Origin: an uncultured Dorea sp.
GTDB lineage: Bacteria > Bacillota > Clostridia > Lachnospirales > Lachnospiraceae
NCBI GenBank assembly: GCA_947063855.1
Contig: CAMSTW010000001.1
Location: 59,466-123,465, forward strand
Length of the DNA: 64,000 nucleotides
Direction of reading: 5' to 3'
Position 1 is the stretch's first letter; each line of letters opens with the position of its first letter. The position numbers and the translations under genes are program-made. Of the stretch, positions 53,339 through 62,666 are shown one piece after another. A model generated the notes under the pieces. It did not search any database, had not been told where the DNA came from, and saw nothing but the letters and a program-made list of their open reading frames with translations.

Positions 53339-56323
53339 ATGAGTGATAGTATGACATGTATGCCCTTCGAACAATTATTGAATTGGATCAGAACAGAGCA
53401 TGATGAGAAAGGAACTGTATTTGGAGTACACAGACCATACACAGCAGACCCCGAAAAGGCGCTTACCATCTTCGGCCGGAAGCTTGAGACGCCCATCGGC
53501 CCGGCGGCAGGCCCCAACAGCCAGCTCGCCCAGAACATTGCCGCATCCTACTATGCAGGGAGCCGCTTCTTCGAATTGAAGACCGTCCAGATCATGGACG
53601 GCGCCGAGCTTGCGGCATGTGTGAATAAGCCGTGTATCAAGGCGGAAGACGAATGCTACAACTGCGAGTGGTCCACGGAGCTCTATGTACCCCAGGCGCA
53701 GGAGGAGTATATCAAGGCATGGTTCCTGAATGCATTCATGGCGAAGGAGTACGGGCTTGGGAGCATGGACGGCTTCCAGTTCAACATCAGTGTCGGCTAC
53801 GATCTCGCCGGTATCAAGTCAGAGAAGATCGACACATTTATAGAATGTATGAAGGATGCAAAGAAGACGGATACATTCAGGGAGTGTAAGGAAGCGCTTC
53901 TTGCACACGCAGACGAGTATGAGAACGTGACAAGAGAGGATATCGAGAACATTTCCCCGTATATCTGTAACTCTGCCACCATCTCCACCCTGCACGGCTG
54001 CCCGCCCCAGGAGATTGAAAGCATCGCAGACTATCTGCTGACAGAGAAGAAGCTCCATACCTTCATCAAATGCAACCCGACCCTGCTTGGGTATGAATTT
54101 GCCCGCGGGACACTGGACCGGATGGGGTATGACTATATCGCCTTTGGGAGATTCCATTTTGACGACGATCTCCAGTACGCCGACGCGGTGCCCATGCTCA
54201 CAAGACTGATGAAGCTTTCCGGGGAGATGCATCTGGAATTCGGTGTGAAGATCACCAATACCTTCCCGGTGGATGTGAAGGCGGGCGAGCTTCCAAGCGA
54301 AGAGATGTATATGTCAGGGAAATCTCTGTTCCCGCTCTCCATATCTCTGGCGGCAAGATTATCCAGGGAATTCGGCGGAAAGCTTCGGATCGCGTATTCC
54401 GGCGGAGCGGATGCATTTAATATAGAAAGGATCGTAGGAAGCGGAGTATGGCCGGTGACGGTGGCGACCACGATCCTGAAGCCGGGCGGTTACCAGAGGC
54501 TTTCCCAGATGGCAGAGTCCTTAGACGCCATGGGCGTGAAGCCTTTTGCGGGAATCGACGTGCCGGCGCTTGACAGACTGGCAGAGGACGCCGTCACAGA
54601 TCCGCACCATGTGAAGCCTGCGAAGCTTCCGGTCTCCAGAAAATCAGGGGAGAGAGTGCCGCTGCTTGACTGCTATACGGCGCCTTGTGAAGATGCATGT
54701 CCCATTCATCAGGAGATTACGACTTACGTGAAGCTTGCAGGAGAAGGGAAATACAAAGAGGCTTTAGAGGTGATCCTGAATAAGAATGCGCTGCCCTTCA
54801 TCACGGGTACGATCTGTGCACATGGATGCCAGAGCCACTGTAACCGCAGCTTCTACGAGACGCCGGTACAGATTCGTGATACCAAGCTTATCTGTGCGCA
54901 GAAGGCGTATGATGCAGTCATAGACGCTGTGAAGCCTCTGGGCAGTTGTGACAGGAAGGTTGCGGTCGTGGGCGGCGGTCCGTCCGGTATGGCGGCTGCG
55001 TTCTATCTGGCACGGATGGGCGTGGACGTAACGATTTATGAGAAACGGAGCCGGCTGGGAGGAATCGTAAGCGCGGTCATTCCGGATTTCCGTATTGACG
55101 ACAGCGTGATTGATAAGGATGTATCGCTTCTTAAAAAGCTGGGCGTGAAGATTCTTACCGATACTTGTGCGCCGGATGTGGCAGAGCTTAAAGAAACGTA
55201 TGACGACGTGGTTCTTGCCGTGGGCGCCTATGAGCGCGGCGAATTAAGGCTGGAAGGCAAAGAGGCGGTCAACGCTCTGGCGTTCCTGGAAGAGTTCAAC
55301 CAGAAGAAAGGGAAAGCAGAGCCTGGGAAACAGGTAGTCGTGATTGGCGGCGGCAATACGGCGATGGATACGGCAAGGGCGGCGAAACGGTGTGAAGGCG
55401 TAGAGCATGTTTATCTGGTGTACAGAAGGACCAGGCGGTATATGCCTGCCGATGAGCATGAGCTTCTCCTTGCGCTTAAGGACGGCGTGGAATTTAAGGA
55501 ATTACTGGCGCCTGTCAGAGTGGAGGACGGGAATCTCATCTGTAAGGTGACGAAGCTTGGAGAGCCGGATGCATCCGGCCGTGCGGGCGTCGTTGAGACG
55601 GAGGAGACTATAGCGATCCCGGCAGATACCGTGATTGCCGCAGTCGGCGAACGGGTTCCCACCAGCTATTATACGGCCAATGGACTGCTGGTGGATGACC
55701 GCGGCCGTGCGAAGACCAGTGAGAATCTTGAGAGCAGTGTATCCGGCGTGTATGTCATCGGCGACGGCCTGTTGGGTCCGTCTCTGGTGGTTAAGGGGAT
55801 GGCGGACGCGATGAAGGCCGCCGAAGCCATTGTCGGCGCGCCGGTGACCAAAGACCGGAGCGAACCGGCAGATAAGACCGTTATTTACCAGAAGAAGGGC
55901 GTCCTTAGAGAGCCGGGAAATGGAGCCGAATCGAACCGCTGTCTGGGCTGTTCTACCGTATGTGAGAACTGTGTGGACGTATGCCCCAACAGAGCCAATA
56001 TCTCGGTAAAGGTTCCGGGGATGGAAAAAGAGCAGGTGATCCATGTAGACTATATGTGTAACGAATGCGGAAACTGTAAGATATTCTGTCCGTATGCAAG
56101 CGTGCCGTATCTGGATAAATTCACGCTGTTTGCGGACGAGGCAGGCATGGCGGACAGCAAGAACGACGGATTTGCGGTTCTTGACAGGGATGCGCTTATG
56201 TGTAAGGTCAGATATATAGGAAATGAGATGGTCTGGAAGAAAGGGGAAGAGACAGCGCTTCCGGAAGGATTGCAGAGGCTGATCGAGGCGGTTGTCAGGG
56301 ATTACGCGTATCTTCTTGGGTAG
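53339..56323 (+). CDS. ygfK: YgfK, putative selenate reductase-type flavin/Fe-S oxidoreductase
   Basis: 994 aa. Residues ~1-430 are a dihydroorotate-dehydrogenase-like barrel (TPIGPAAGPNSQLAQNIAASY). CYTAPCEDACPIHQEI (~445) begins a GltD-like module. The FAD site is VAVVGGGPSGMAAAFYLARMG and the NAD(P) site is VVVIGGGNTAMDTARAAKRC. C-terminal 4Fe-4S sites are CLGCSTVCENCVDVCPNRA and CNECGNCKIFCPYA. It probably couples NAD(P)H/ferredoxin to the Se-dependent hydroxylase, which lacks its own FAD domain. The selenate reductase name is historical. Confidence 0.92.
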   Translation: MSDSMTCMPFEQLLNWIRTEHDEKGTVFGVHRPYTADPEKALTIFGRKLETPIGPAAGPNSQLAQNIAASYYAGSRFFELKTVQIMDGAELAACVNKPCIKAEDECYNCEWSTELYVPQAQEEYIKAWFLNAFMAKEYGLGSMDGFQFNISVGYDLAGIKSEKIDTFIECMKDAKKTDTFRECKEALLAHADEYENVTREDIENISPYICNSATISTLHGCPPQEIESIADYLLTEKKLHTFIKCNPTLLGYEFARGTLDRMGYDYIAFGRFHFDDDLQYADAVPMLTRLMKLSGEMHLEFGVKITNTFPVDVKAGELPSEEMYMSGKSLFPLSISLAARLSREFGGKLRIAYSGGADAFNIERIVGSGVWPVTVATTILKPGGYQRLSQMAESLDAMGVKPFAGIDVPALDRLAEDAVTDPHHVKPAKLPVSRKSGERVPLLDCYTAPCEDACPIHQEITTYVKLAGEGKYKEALEVILNKNALPFITGTICAHGCQSHCNRSFYETPVQIRDTKLICAQKAYDAVIDAVKPLGSCDRKVAVVGGGPSGMAAAFYLARMGVDVTIYEKRSRLGGIVSAVIPDFRIDDSVIDKDVSLLKKLGVKILTDTCAPDVAELKETYDDVVLAVGAYERGELRLEGKEAVNALAFLEEFNQKKGKAEPGKQVVVIGGGNTAMDTARAAKRCEGVEHVYLVYRRTRRYMPADEHELLLALKDGVEFKELLAPVRVEDGNLICKVTKLGEPDASGRAGVVETEETIAIPADTVIAAVGERVPTSYYTANGLLVDDRGRAKTSENLESSVSGVYVIGDGLLGPSLVVKGMADAMKAAEAIVGAPVTKDRSEPADKTVIYQKKGVLREPGNGAESNRCLGCSTVCENCVDVCPNRANISVKVPGMEKEQVIHVDYMCNECGNCKIFCPYASVPYLDKFTLFADEAGMADSKNDGFAVLDRDALMCKVRYIGNEMVWKKGEETALPEGLQRLIEAVVRDYAYLLG

Positions 56324-56408
56324 CATAATCTGGCGCCGGCGGCGATTGTCCGGCAAGGTTCAAAACAGAGTGGAGAACGTCGGTGGACAGTCAGATGAGG
56401 AGGATCAT

Positions 56409-57806
56409 ATGAGAACGATTATAAAAAACGGACACATTTTCACAGAGGCGGAGGATTATCAGGGAGATATCCTGATCGAGAATGAGAAGATCGTATGTAT
56501 CGGCAGGAATCTCATGCAGGATATGGATATGAACAGGAACGGCGGGGTTGAGGTGATAGACGCCGAAGGCTGCTATGTCCTGCCCGGCGCCGTGGATGTG
56601 CACACGCATATGGATCTGGATGTGGGAACCGCGCGGGCGGTGGATGATTTCTATGACGGGACGGTTGCCGCTGTCTGCGGCGGCACCACCGCGATCGTAG
56701 ACCATATGGCGTTTGGCCCGGCGGGCGTCCCTCTGCATTACCAGTTTGAGGCGTATAAGAAGCTGGCGCAGGGGAAGGCTGTGATTGATTATGGCTTCCA
56801 CGGGACGGCGCAGCATGTGGATGATGAGATCTTAGCCGAACTTGAGACGATGGCTTCGGACGGGATTCCAAGCGTGAAGGTCTATCTGACTTACGGGTTT
56901 AAGCTGAATGACGCCGAGGTGTATAGGATTCTTAAGAAGATGAAGGAGATCGGAGGAGTTACGGCGTTTCACTGTGAGAACCATGACGTGATCGAGTATC
57001 TGAAGCAGAAGTACAGGGACGAAGGATGTACGGCGCCGATCTATCATGCGCTGAGCCGTCCTGCCCTGGCGGAAGCAGAGGCGGTGGGGCGGGTGCTGAA
57101 GCTTGCGCTGCTTGCGGGCGACGCGCCGGTCTATATCGTACATCTGTCCTGCAAGGAGAGCTTAGATGCGGTCCGGGAGGCAAGAAGACGGGGGCAGAAG
57201 AACATATTCGTCGAGACCTGCCCGCAGTATCTGGTGCTGACGGAAGAGTGCTATCGCAGGGAGGATGCCCTGAAATATATCATGTCTCCGCCTCTTAGGA
57301 CGCAGGAGGATTGTGAAGCCCTGTGGGAAGGGCTTGCCGACGGGAGTATCCAGGTGGTTGCGACGGATCATTGTCCGTTTCATTATGGCAGGGAGAAGCA
57401 GATGGGAAAGGATGATTTCACGGCGTGTCCCAACGGTGCGCCCGGAGTGGAAGAGAGGCTTAGTCTGCTGTATTCGGAAGGCGCCGCGAAGGGCCGGATA
57501 TCCATGCATCAGCTGGTGAAGGCGCTCTGTACGGAACCGGCAAGGATCTATGGAATGTATCCAGAGAAGGGAGCGATTCTGCCGGGAGCCGACGGGGATC
57601 TTGTGATCCTGGACCCGAAGGGAGCGTATGTGCTGACGCAGGAGAGGATGCATGGCGCGGTGGATTATACCTGTTATGAGGGATTCCGGATTCAGGGGGA
57701 GATCCGGAAGGTACTGCAGAGAGGCCGGGTGCTTGTGGACGGGCAGAGATTCCTGGGGGAGAGAGGAGGCGGACGGTTTATCCGGCGTGGAGCTTGCCTC
57801 CTCTAA
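56409..57806 (+). CDS. hydA: D-hydantoinase / dihydropyrimidinase-family amidohydrolase
   Basis: 465 aa from ATG 56409 (RBS GAGGAGGA); the track adds 39 residues. Metal-site motif is GAVDVHTHMDLDVG. The carbamylated lysine is in GIPSVKVYLTYGF, further His ligands are in CENHD and YIVHLSCKES, and the catalytic Asp is in VVATDHCPF. It opens cyclic imides/ureides and corresponds to YgeZ in the E. coli cluster. In this pathway it probably opens a ring intermediate of oxopurine breakdown. Confidence 0.94.
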   Translation: MRTIIKNGHIFTEAEDYQGDILIENEKIVCIGRNLMQDMDMNRNGGVEVIDAEGCYVLPGAVDVHTHMDLDVGTARAVDDFYDGTVAAVCGGTTAIVDHMAFGPAGVPLHYQFEAYKKLAQGKAVIDYGFHGTAQHVDDEILAELETMASDGIPSVKVYLTYGFKLNDAEVYRILKKMKEIGGVTAFHCENHDVIEYLKQKYRDEGCTAPIYHALSRPALAEAEAVGRVLKLALLAGDAPVYIVHLSCKESLDAVREARRRGQKNIFVETCPQYLVLTEECYRREDALKYIMSPPLRTQEDCEALWEGLADGSIQVVATDHCPFHYGREKQMGKDDFTACPNGAPGVEERLSLLYSEGAAKGRISMHQLVKALCTEPARIYGMYPEKGAILPGADGDLVILDPKGAYVLTQERMHGAVDYTCYEGFRIQGEIRKVLQRGRVLVDGQRFLGERGGGRFIRRGACLL

Positions 57807-57834
57807 GGGATTGTACAGGAAAGCAGGTGGAAGA

Positions 57835-58671
57835 ATGCGTATACTGATCCGGGGAGCCGGGGATCTGGCTTCGGGAATTGCATATGAGCTGTGGCTTGAG
57901 GGACATGAGATTCTCATGACGGATATCGCGGTTCCGCTTGCTGTCAGGAGAGCAGTTTCCCTCTCGCGTGCCGTTTATGAGGGAGAGGCTCAGGTAGAAG
58001 AGGCGAAAGGGGTGCTGGTGCATAACCTGGGGGAAGCCAGAAGGGCGATAGAGAAAGGGGATATTCCGGTGATCGTGGATGAGAGGGCGTTGATTCGAAA
58101 GGAATATCAGCCGGAGGTTCTTGTGGACGCGATTATGGCGAAGAGGAATACGGGGACGACGATAATGGATGCGCCGCTGGTAGTGGGCGTCGGGCCCGGG
58201 TTTACGGCGGGGGCGGACTGCCATTTTGTGATTGAGACGAAACGGGGACCGGCTCTTGGCAAAGTGATCCGGACAGGGAGCGCCAGGCCCAATACCGGGA
58301 TTCCGGGGGAGGTGGGAGGTTACACGGCAGAACGCCTGATCAGGGCGTCTGCGGATGGACGGATGGAGCCTGTGGCCGGAATCGGGGACCGGGTAGAGAA
58401 GGGGCAGATCGTAGCCTATACAGGCAAAGTTCCGGTGTTTGCGCGGATGTCCGGCGTCGTCCGGGGGATGCTTCAAAAGGACGCCGTGGTGACGAAGGGA
58501 CTCAAGATCGGCGATATTGACGCCAGAGAGATAGAAGCGTACTGCTATCAGATCTCAGATAAGGCGCGGTGTATCGGCCGGGGAGTCTGTCAGGCGGTTG
58601 CCATAGCCGCCTCAGAGAACGTCCGGACAGATGCGTGGAAATGTTTTGAAGATGATGGAAGAACTATGTAA
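57835..58671 (+). CDS. yqeB: Selenium-dependent molybdenum hydroxylase maturation protein YqeB
   Basis: 278 aa from ATG 57835 (RBS AGGTGGA); the long upstream extension in the track overlaps hydA in another frame. The Rossmann-like N-terminus ILIRGAGDLASGIAYELWLEGHEILMTDI is typical, with VGVGPGFTAGADCHFVIETKRG in the middle. The family occurs only with Se-dependent molybdenum hydroxylases and is thought to act in producing the selenido-Mo cofactor. It ends 13 bp before the dehydrogenase gene. Confidence 0.92.
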   Translation: MRILIRGAGDLASGIAYELWLEGHEILMTDIAVPLAVRRAVSLSRAVYEGEAQVEEAKGVLVHNLGEARRAIEKGDIPVIVDERALIRKEYQPEVLVDAIMAKRNTGTTIMDAPLVVGVGPGFTAGADCHFVIETKRGPALGKVIRTGSARPNTGIPGEVGGYTAERLIRASADGRMEPVAGIGDRVEKGQIVAYTGKVPVFARMSGVVRGMLQKDAVVTKGLKIGDIDAREIEAYCYQISDKARCIGRGVCQAVAIAASENVRTDAWKCFEDDGRTM

Positions 58672-58684
58672 AGAAGGTGAGAAT

Positions 58685-61267
58685 ATGTATACATTTACGG
58701 TGAACGGCCGGACGGTTACAACCCAAAAGAAGCAGTCTTTGCTTCGCTTCCTCAGGGATGAACTGCATCTGACTTCGGTAAAGGACGGATGCAGCCAGGG
58801 AGCGTGCGGGGCTTGTACGGTTATCATCGACGGTGCGGTCTGCAAGGCGTGTGTTCCGACGACGGACCGCCTCCAGGGCAGGAAGATCCTGACCGTCGAG
58901 GGACTAAGTGAATGGGAAGCGGAGGTATTTACCTATGCATATGGCGAGGCGGGGGCGGTACAGTGCGGGTTCTGCATTCCGGGCATGGTGATGTGCACGA
59001 AGGCGCTGCTGGATGTGAATCCGGATCCCACAGAGGATGAGATCCGCTATGCCCTCCGCAACAATTACTGCCGTTGTACCGGCTATGTGAAGATCATCGA
59101 GGCGGTGAAGCTGTCGGCAAGGATCCTGCGGGAAGGCGTGATTCCGGAGAAAAGCGGGGACGACTGGAAGGTCGGTTCGCGGGTACACCGGCTGGATGTG
59201 GAAGAGAAGGTCTTAGGATACGGGAAATATCCGGACGATTTCTATATGGAAGGGATGTGCTATGGCTCTGCCCTTCGGAGTAAATATCCAAGGGCAAGGG
59301 TGCTGTCCATCGACACTTCAAAGGCAGAGGCCCTGCCGGGCGTGATTGCCGTGCTGACCGCCGGAGATATTCCCGGGGAGAATAAGATCGGGCATCTGAA
59401 GCATGACCAGTATACCATGATCCCGGTGGGAGGACTTACGCACTATCTGGGAGATGCCGTTGCCCTGGTGGCGGCAGAAGACATGGAGACGGTGGAGAAG
59501 GCGAAGAAGCTGATCAGGGTAGAATACGAGGTTCTTCCGGCAATACATAATATAGAAGAAGCGGCGGCGCCTGACGCGCCTCTTGTGTTTGAGGAAGAAG
59601 AATCTAACGTACAGGCATATAAGCATGTCAGCCGCGGAAATGCAGGGAAAGCCATTGAAGAAGCCCGCCATGTGATCACACAGCATTTCGAGACGCCCTG
59701 GACGGAGCATGCATTCCTGGAGCCGGAATGTGCCGTGGCGTATATCGACGAGGATGAGGACGTGATGGTCATTTCCACGGATCAGTCGGCTTACTGTACG
59801 TATCATGAGTGCAGCCTGATGCTTGGAACGGATAAGGTAAAGGCAGAGAATGCGCTGGTGGGCGGCGGCTTTGGCGGCAAAGAGGATATGACGGTACAGC
59901 ACCATGCGGCGCTTCTTGCCTGGCATACGAAACGTCCGGTGAAGGTGAGGCTTACGAGAGCGGAATCTCTGCTGATCCACCCAAAGAGGCATCATTTTGT
60001 GATGGATTTTACCATGGGCTGTGATGCGGACGGGAAGATTCTGGGCGTGAAAGCGAAGGTTGCGTCGGATACGGGAGCGTTTGCCTCTCTTGGCGGCCCG
60101 GTGCTTGAGCGTGCCTGCACTCATGCGGCAGGTCCCTATGCCTACGAGAATTTTGAGATAGAGGGAACGGCTTATTATACCAATAATCCGCCGGCGGGAG
60201 CATTCCGCGGTTTCGGCGTGACACAGACCTGCTTCGCCGTCGAGACCCTGCTGAATATGATGGCGGATGAGATCGGGATCACGCCGTGGGAGATCCGTTA
60301 CCGCAACGCCATCCGGCCGGGAGGCGTGCTGCCCAACGGTCAGATCGTGGATGAATCCACCGGACTTGCGGAGACCCTGGAAGCCGTAAAGGAGGCGTAT
60401 GACGCGGCGTGTAAGGCGGGGAAACCGGCAGGGCTTGCCTGTGCCATGAAGAATGCGGGAGTCGGCGTGGGGATTCCGGACTGGGGCCGTGTGAAGCTGA
60501 TCATAGAGGAGGATGGGAAGCTGCATATCTATACGGGGGCGTCCTGCATCGGGCAGGGACTTGGAACCGTGCTGGTGCAGATGATTGTGAGCAATACGGA
60601 TCTCTGCCGTGAGGATATCGTGTATGAGCGCAGTAATACCTGGATTGCGCCGGATTCCGGGACGACTTCGGGTTCCAGACAGACCCTGGTCACGGGAGAA
60701 GCGTGCCTTCGCGCCTGCAGGAAACTGATGGAGGCAAAGGCGGACGGCAAGACGCTTTCCGATCTTACCGGGCGGGAGTTCTACGGAGAATATCTGGCGA
60801 AGACCGACCCTCTTGGGGCAGACGTGCCCAATCCGGTGTCCCATGTGGCGTATGGGTATGCGACACAGATGTGTATACTGGATCCAAAGACCGGGAGGAT
60901 CGAGCGGATTGTGGCGGCCCATGATGTGGGGAAGGCTGTGAATCCGTTGTCCTGTGAGGGACAGATCGAAGGAGGAGTGGTCATGTCCATGGGGTTCGCC
61001 CTCAGGGAACGCTACCCGATTGACGAGAACTGCAGGCCGACGGAGAGATTCGGGACGCTTGGATTATTCCGGGCGCATGAGATACCAAAGATTGAGCCTA
61101 TCGTTATCGACAAACCGGGACTGAAAGTAGCCCTTGGAGCCATTGGTATCGGGGAGATTACCTCTATCCCGACGGCGCCTGCCATCACGGATGCATACTA
61201 CAGGTTTGACGGGGAGAGAAGATTTTGTCTGCCGATCACCGGCACACCATATGAAAGGAAGGGATAG
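58685..61267 (+). CDS. xdh: Selenium-dependent xanthine dehydrogenase (2Fe-2S + molybdopterin, no FAD domain)
   Basis: 860 aa from ATG 58685 (RBS AAGGTGAG). The N-terminal plant-type 2Fe-2S is CSQGACGACTVIIDG...CKAC and the second 2Fe-2S is CGFC...CRCTGY. The large molybdopterin domain has GGGFGGKEDMTVQHHAAL, PPAGAFRGFGVTQTCFA and C-terminal GAIGIGEITS (catalytic Glu region). No FAD domain or xdhB-like gene is present. It hydroxylates purines (hypoxanthine/xanthine, or the reverse direction on urate) with labile Se and Mo. Electrons probably pass to YgfK and the adjacent ferredoxin. No in-frame Sec codon is implied. Confidence 0.93.
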   Translation: MYTFTVNGRTVTTQKKQSLLRFLRDELHLTSVKDGCSQGACGACTVIIDGAVCKACVPTTDRLQGRKILTVEGLSEWEAEVFTYAYGEAGAVQCGFCIPGMVMCTKALLDVNPDPTEDEIRYALRNNYCRCTGYVKIIEAVKLSARILREGVIPEKSGDDWKVGSRVHRLDVEEKVLGYGKYPDDFYMEGMCYGSALRSKYPRARVLSIDTSKAEALPGVIAVLTAGDIPGENKIGHLKHDQYTMIPVGGLTHYLGDAVALVAAEDMETVEKAKKLIRVEYEVLPAIHNIEEAAAPDAPLVFEEEESNVQAYKHVSRGNAGKAIEEARHVITQHFETPWTEHAFLEPECAVAYIDEDEDVMVISTDQSAYCTYHECSLMLGTDKVKAENALVGGGFGGKEDMTVQHHAALLAWHTKRPVKVRLTRAESLLIHPKRHHFVMDFTMGCDADGKILGVKAKVASDTGAFASLGGPVLERACTHAAGPYAYENFEIEGTAYYTNNPPAGAFRGFGVTQTCFAVETLLNMMADEIGITPWEIRYRNAIRPGGVLPNGQIVDESTGLAETLEAVKEAYDAACKAGKPAGLACAMKNAGVGVGIPDWGRVKLIIEEDGKLHIYTGASCIGQGLGTVLVQMIVSNTDLCREDIVYERSNTWIAPDSGTTSGSRQTLVTGEACLRACRKLMEAKADGKTLSDLTGREFYGEYLAKTDPLGADVPNPVSHVAYGYATQMCILDPKTGRIERIVAAHDVGKAVNPLSCEGQIEGGVVMSMGFALRERYPIDENCRPTERFGTLGLFRAHEIPKIEPIVIDKPGLKVALGAIGIGEITSIPTAPAITDAYYRFDGERRFCLPITGTPYERKG

Positions 61268-61269
61268 TT

Positions 61270-61767
61270 ATGGCGGTTAAGAAGAGATTCCCATATCGTG
61301 CGGCAGTTGTGGCGTGTAACGGAAGCTGTCCGGCAAGGGCCGCAAACGAGTGCAGATATGGCTGTGCCGGCTGCGGCAATTGCGTCTCTGTCTGCAGATT
61401 CGGCGCGGTCTTTATGAATGAAAATGGAACCGCACAGGTGGATGAAGAGAAGTGTATCGCCTGCGGTATGTGTGTCAGGGCGTGTCCGCAGGAGGTCATC
61501 CATCTCCATGAGTGTGCCAATTATATTGTGGTCAGGTGTTCGAACAGGGACGAGGGGAAGGCCGCGGGTAAGGTCTGTGAGGTCAGCTGTATCGGCTGCG
61601 GGATCTGTGAGAAGAACTGTACGGCAGAAGCCATAAAGGTAATCGGGCATTGCGCCGTGATTCAGGAAGAGGCGTGCTTAAGCTGCGGCATGTGCGCAGT
61701 CAGATGTCCCCGGGGCGCGATTGCGGATCTGCGGGGAATCCTGACCCGGCGGCAAGAACGGCGCTGA
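61270..61767 (+). CDS. Polyferredoxin (RnfB-like 4Fe-4S protein)
   Basis: 165 aa starting two bases after the xdh stop. It contains CRYGCAGCGNCVSVC, CIACGMCVRACP, CIGCGICEKNC and CLSCGMCAVRCP, four cysteine clusters resembling the ferredoxin part of RnfB. There is no membrane anchor. Position and the lack of a FAD subunit in xdh point to a role as electron carrier for the dehydrogenase or YgfK. It is the last gene of the plus arm. Confidence 0.88.
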   Translation: MAVKKRFPYRAAVVACNGSCPARAANECRYGCAGCGNCVSVCRFGAVFMNENGTAQVDEEKCIACGMCVRACPQEVIHLHECANYIVVRCSNRDEGKAAGKVCEVSCIGCGICEKNCTAEAIKVIGHCAVIQEEACLSCGMCAVRCPRGAIADLRGILTRRQERR

Positions 61768-61776
61768 TTTGCGCCG
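61757..61776 (+). terminator. Hairpin overlapping the polyferredoxin stop
   Basis: ACGGCGC and GCGCCGT form a stem spanning the TGA, and CTTTTGCTTTT follows within 20 bp. It probably ends the plus arm of the purine cluster. It also lies between convergent genes. Confidence 0.55.
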
Positions 61777-61803
61777 TCCCTGCCGTCTTTTGCTTTTAGA
61801 AGC

Positions 61804-62649
61804 TCACTGCGCGCCCTTTTTACGGCGTTTGTCAAGCTGGGCCGCAAAAATATTCTGTGTGATCTTATCCTGATCCTCTTCGTTCAGCTCTAAAAACCGG
61901 CAGCCATATTCATATTTCGAGTCTTCTTTCACCGTGATGCGCAGCACTTCACAGAACATCGCGGACATCGGCTGGTCCTCCAGCAGCTGTACCTTCAGCA
62001 GGAATTTATCCCCTTTGTGGTAGGACTGCTCTGAGCGGATGCAGGCGCCGCCGACACTGATATTCAGTACCCTGCAGGGCTGTTCCCCGGCCGAAAATCC
62101 GCCGAACAGGGTAACCTCCGCCTCAAGATCCGTCTCCAGACGGAAAAAGGCGCGGTCATTTCCTATCCGGACGACCGTTAATCCCTCAACGCTCCAGGTA
62201 TGTCCTTCTCCAGGCCGGATGAATCCCTCCATGTAAATTGCTTTTTTATCACGGTCGCTGTACCCGCGGATCCTGACATGGAGCGGTTCCTTCTGTGCTT
62301 CGGATTCCGGCGGCAGTCCCTTTGCGGCGCGCTCCTCTTCCAGCGCCTTCTGTGCCAGCATCCTGGCAAGCGCCTCTTCCAGAGACTGAGGCTCCGGCTC
62401 CCGGGAGTCTTTCTCTCCGGTATATTGCTTCAGTATCTCCCTGGAATTCTCCGTCTCCGCATACTGCTGCAGTTGTGCCTGATTCTTCTGCAGGTTCGCC
62501 AGCTTTGCGGCAAACAGCAGCTGGCCGTCAAAGGTCGTCACCTCGACTCGCATACCGGAATAAGTCGTAAGCTTTGCATAGCTGATTGCTTCTGGCTTGT
62601 CTTCGGTCTCCCTGGGCTGTTCCTTTTTGTTCTTTCCAAATAGCAGCAT
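61804..62649 (-). CDS. PilZ-domain c-di-GMP-binding protein
   Basis: 281 aa. The N-terminal region (KLTTYSGMRVEVTTFDGQLLFAAKLANLQ) includes an Ala/Glu/Gln-rich helix. A central YcgR-like beta domain and a C-terminal PilZ domain follow, the latter with QPCRVLNISVGGACIRSEQSYHKGD. PilZ normally uses an upstream RxxxR plus D/NxSxxG; NISVGG is present, and the basic motif is less clear. It lies directly downstream of a diguanylate cyclase gene (17-bp gap), so the pair forms a c-di-GMP module. Confidence 0.82.
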   Translation of the reverse strand: MLLFGKNKKEQPRETEDKPEAISYAKLTTYSGMRVEVTTFDGQLLFAAKLANLQKNQAQLQQYAETENSREILKQYTGEKDSREPEPQSLEEALARMLAQKALEEERAAKGLPPESEAQKEPLHVRIRGYSDRDKKAIYMEGFIRPGEGHTWSVEGLTVVRIGNDRAFFRLETDLEAEVTLFGGFSAGEQPCRVLNISVGGACIRSEQSYHKGDKFLLKVQLLEDQPMSAMFCEVLRITVKEDSKYEYGCRFLELNEEDQDKITQNIFAAQLDKRRKKGAQ

Positions 62650-62666
62650 CTTCCTACCTCCTGATT

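Noticed and set aside
59318-60922. 534-aa minus-strand ORF inside xdh
   Set aside because: Long because of codon bias on the coding strand. The sequence is Arg/His-rich with no domain, and the plus strand carries all molybdopterin motifs.
58685-61267. Selenocysteine (in-frame UGA) in the Se-dependent dehydrogenase
   Set aside because: The reading frame is uninterrupted. This family uses labile selenium at the Mo site, not Sec insertion.
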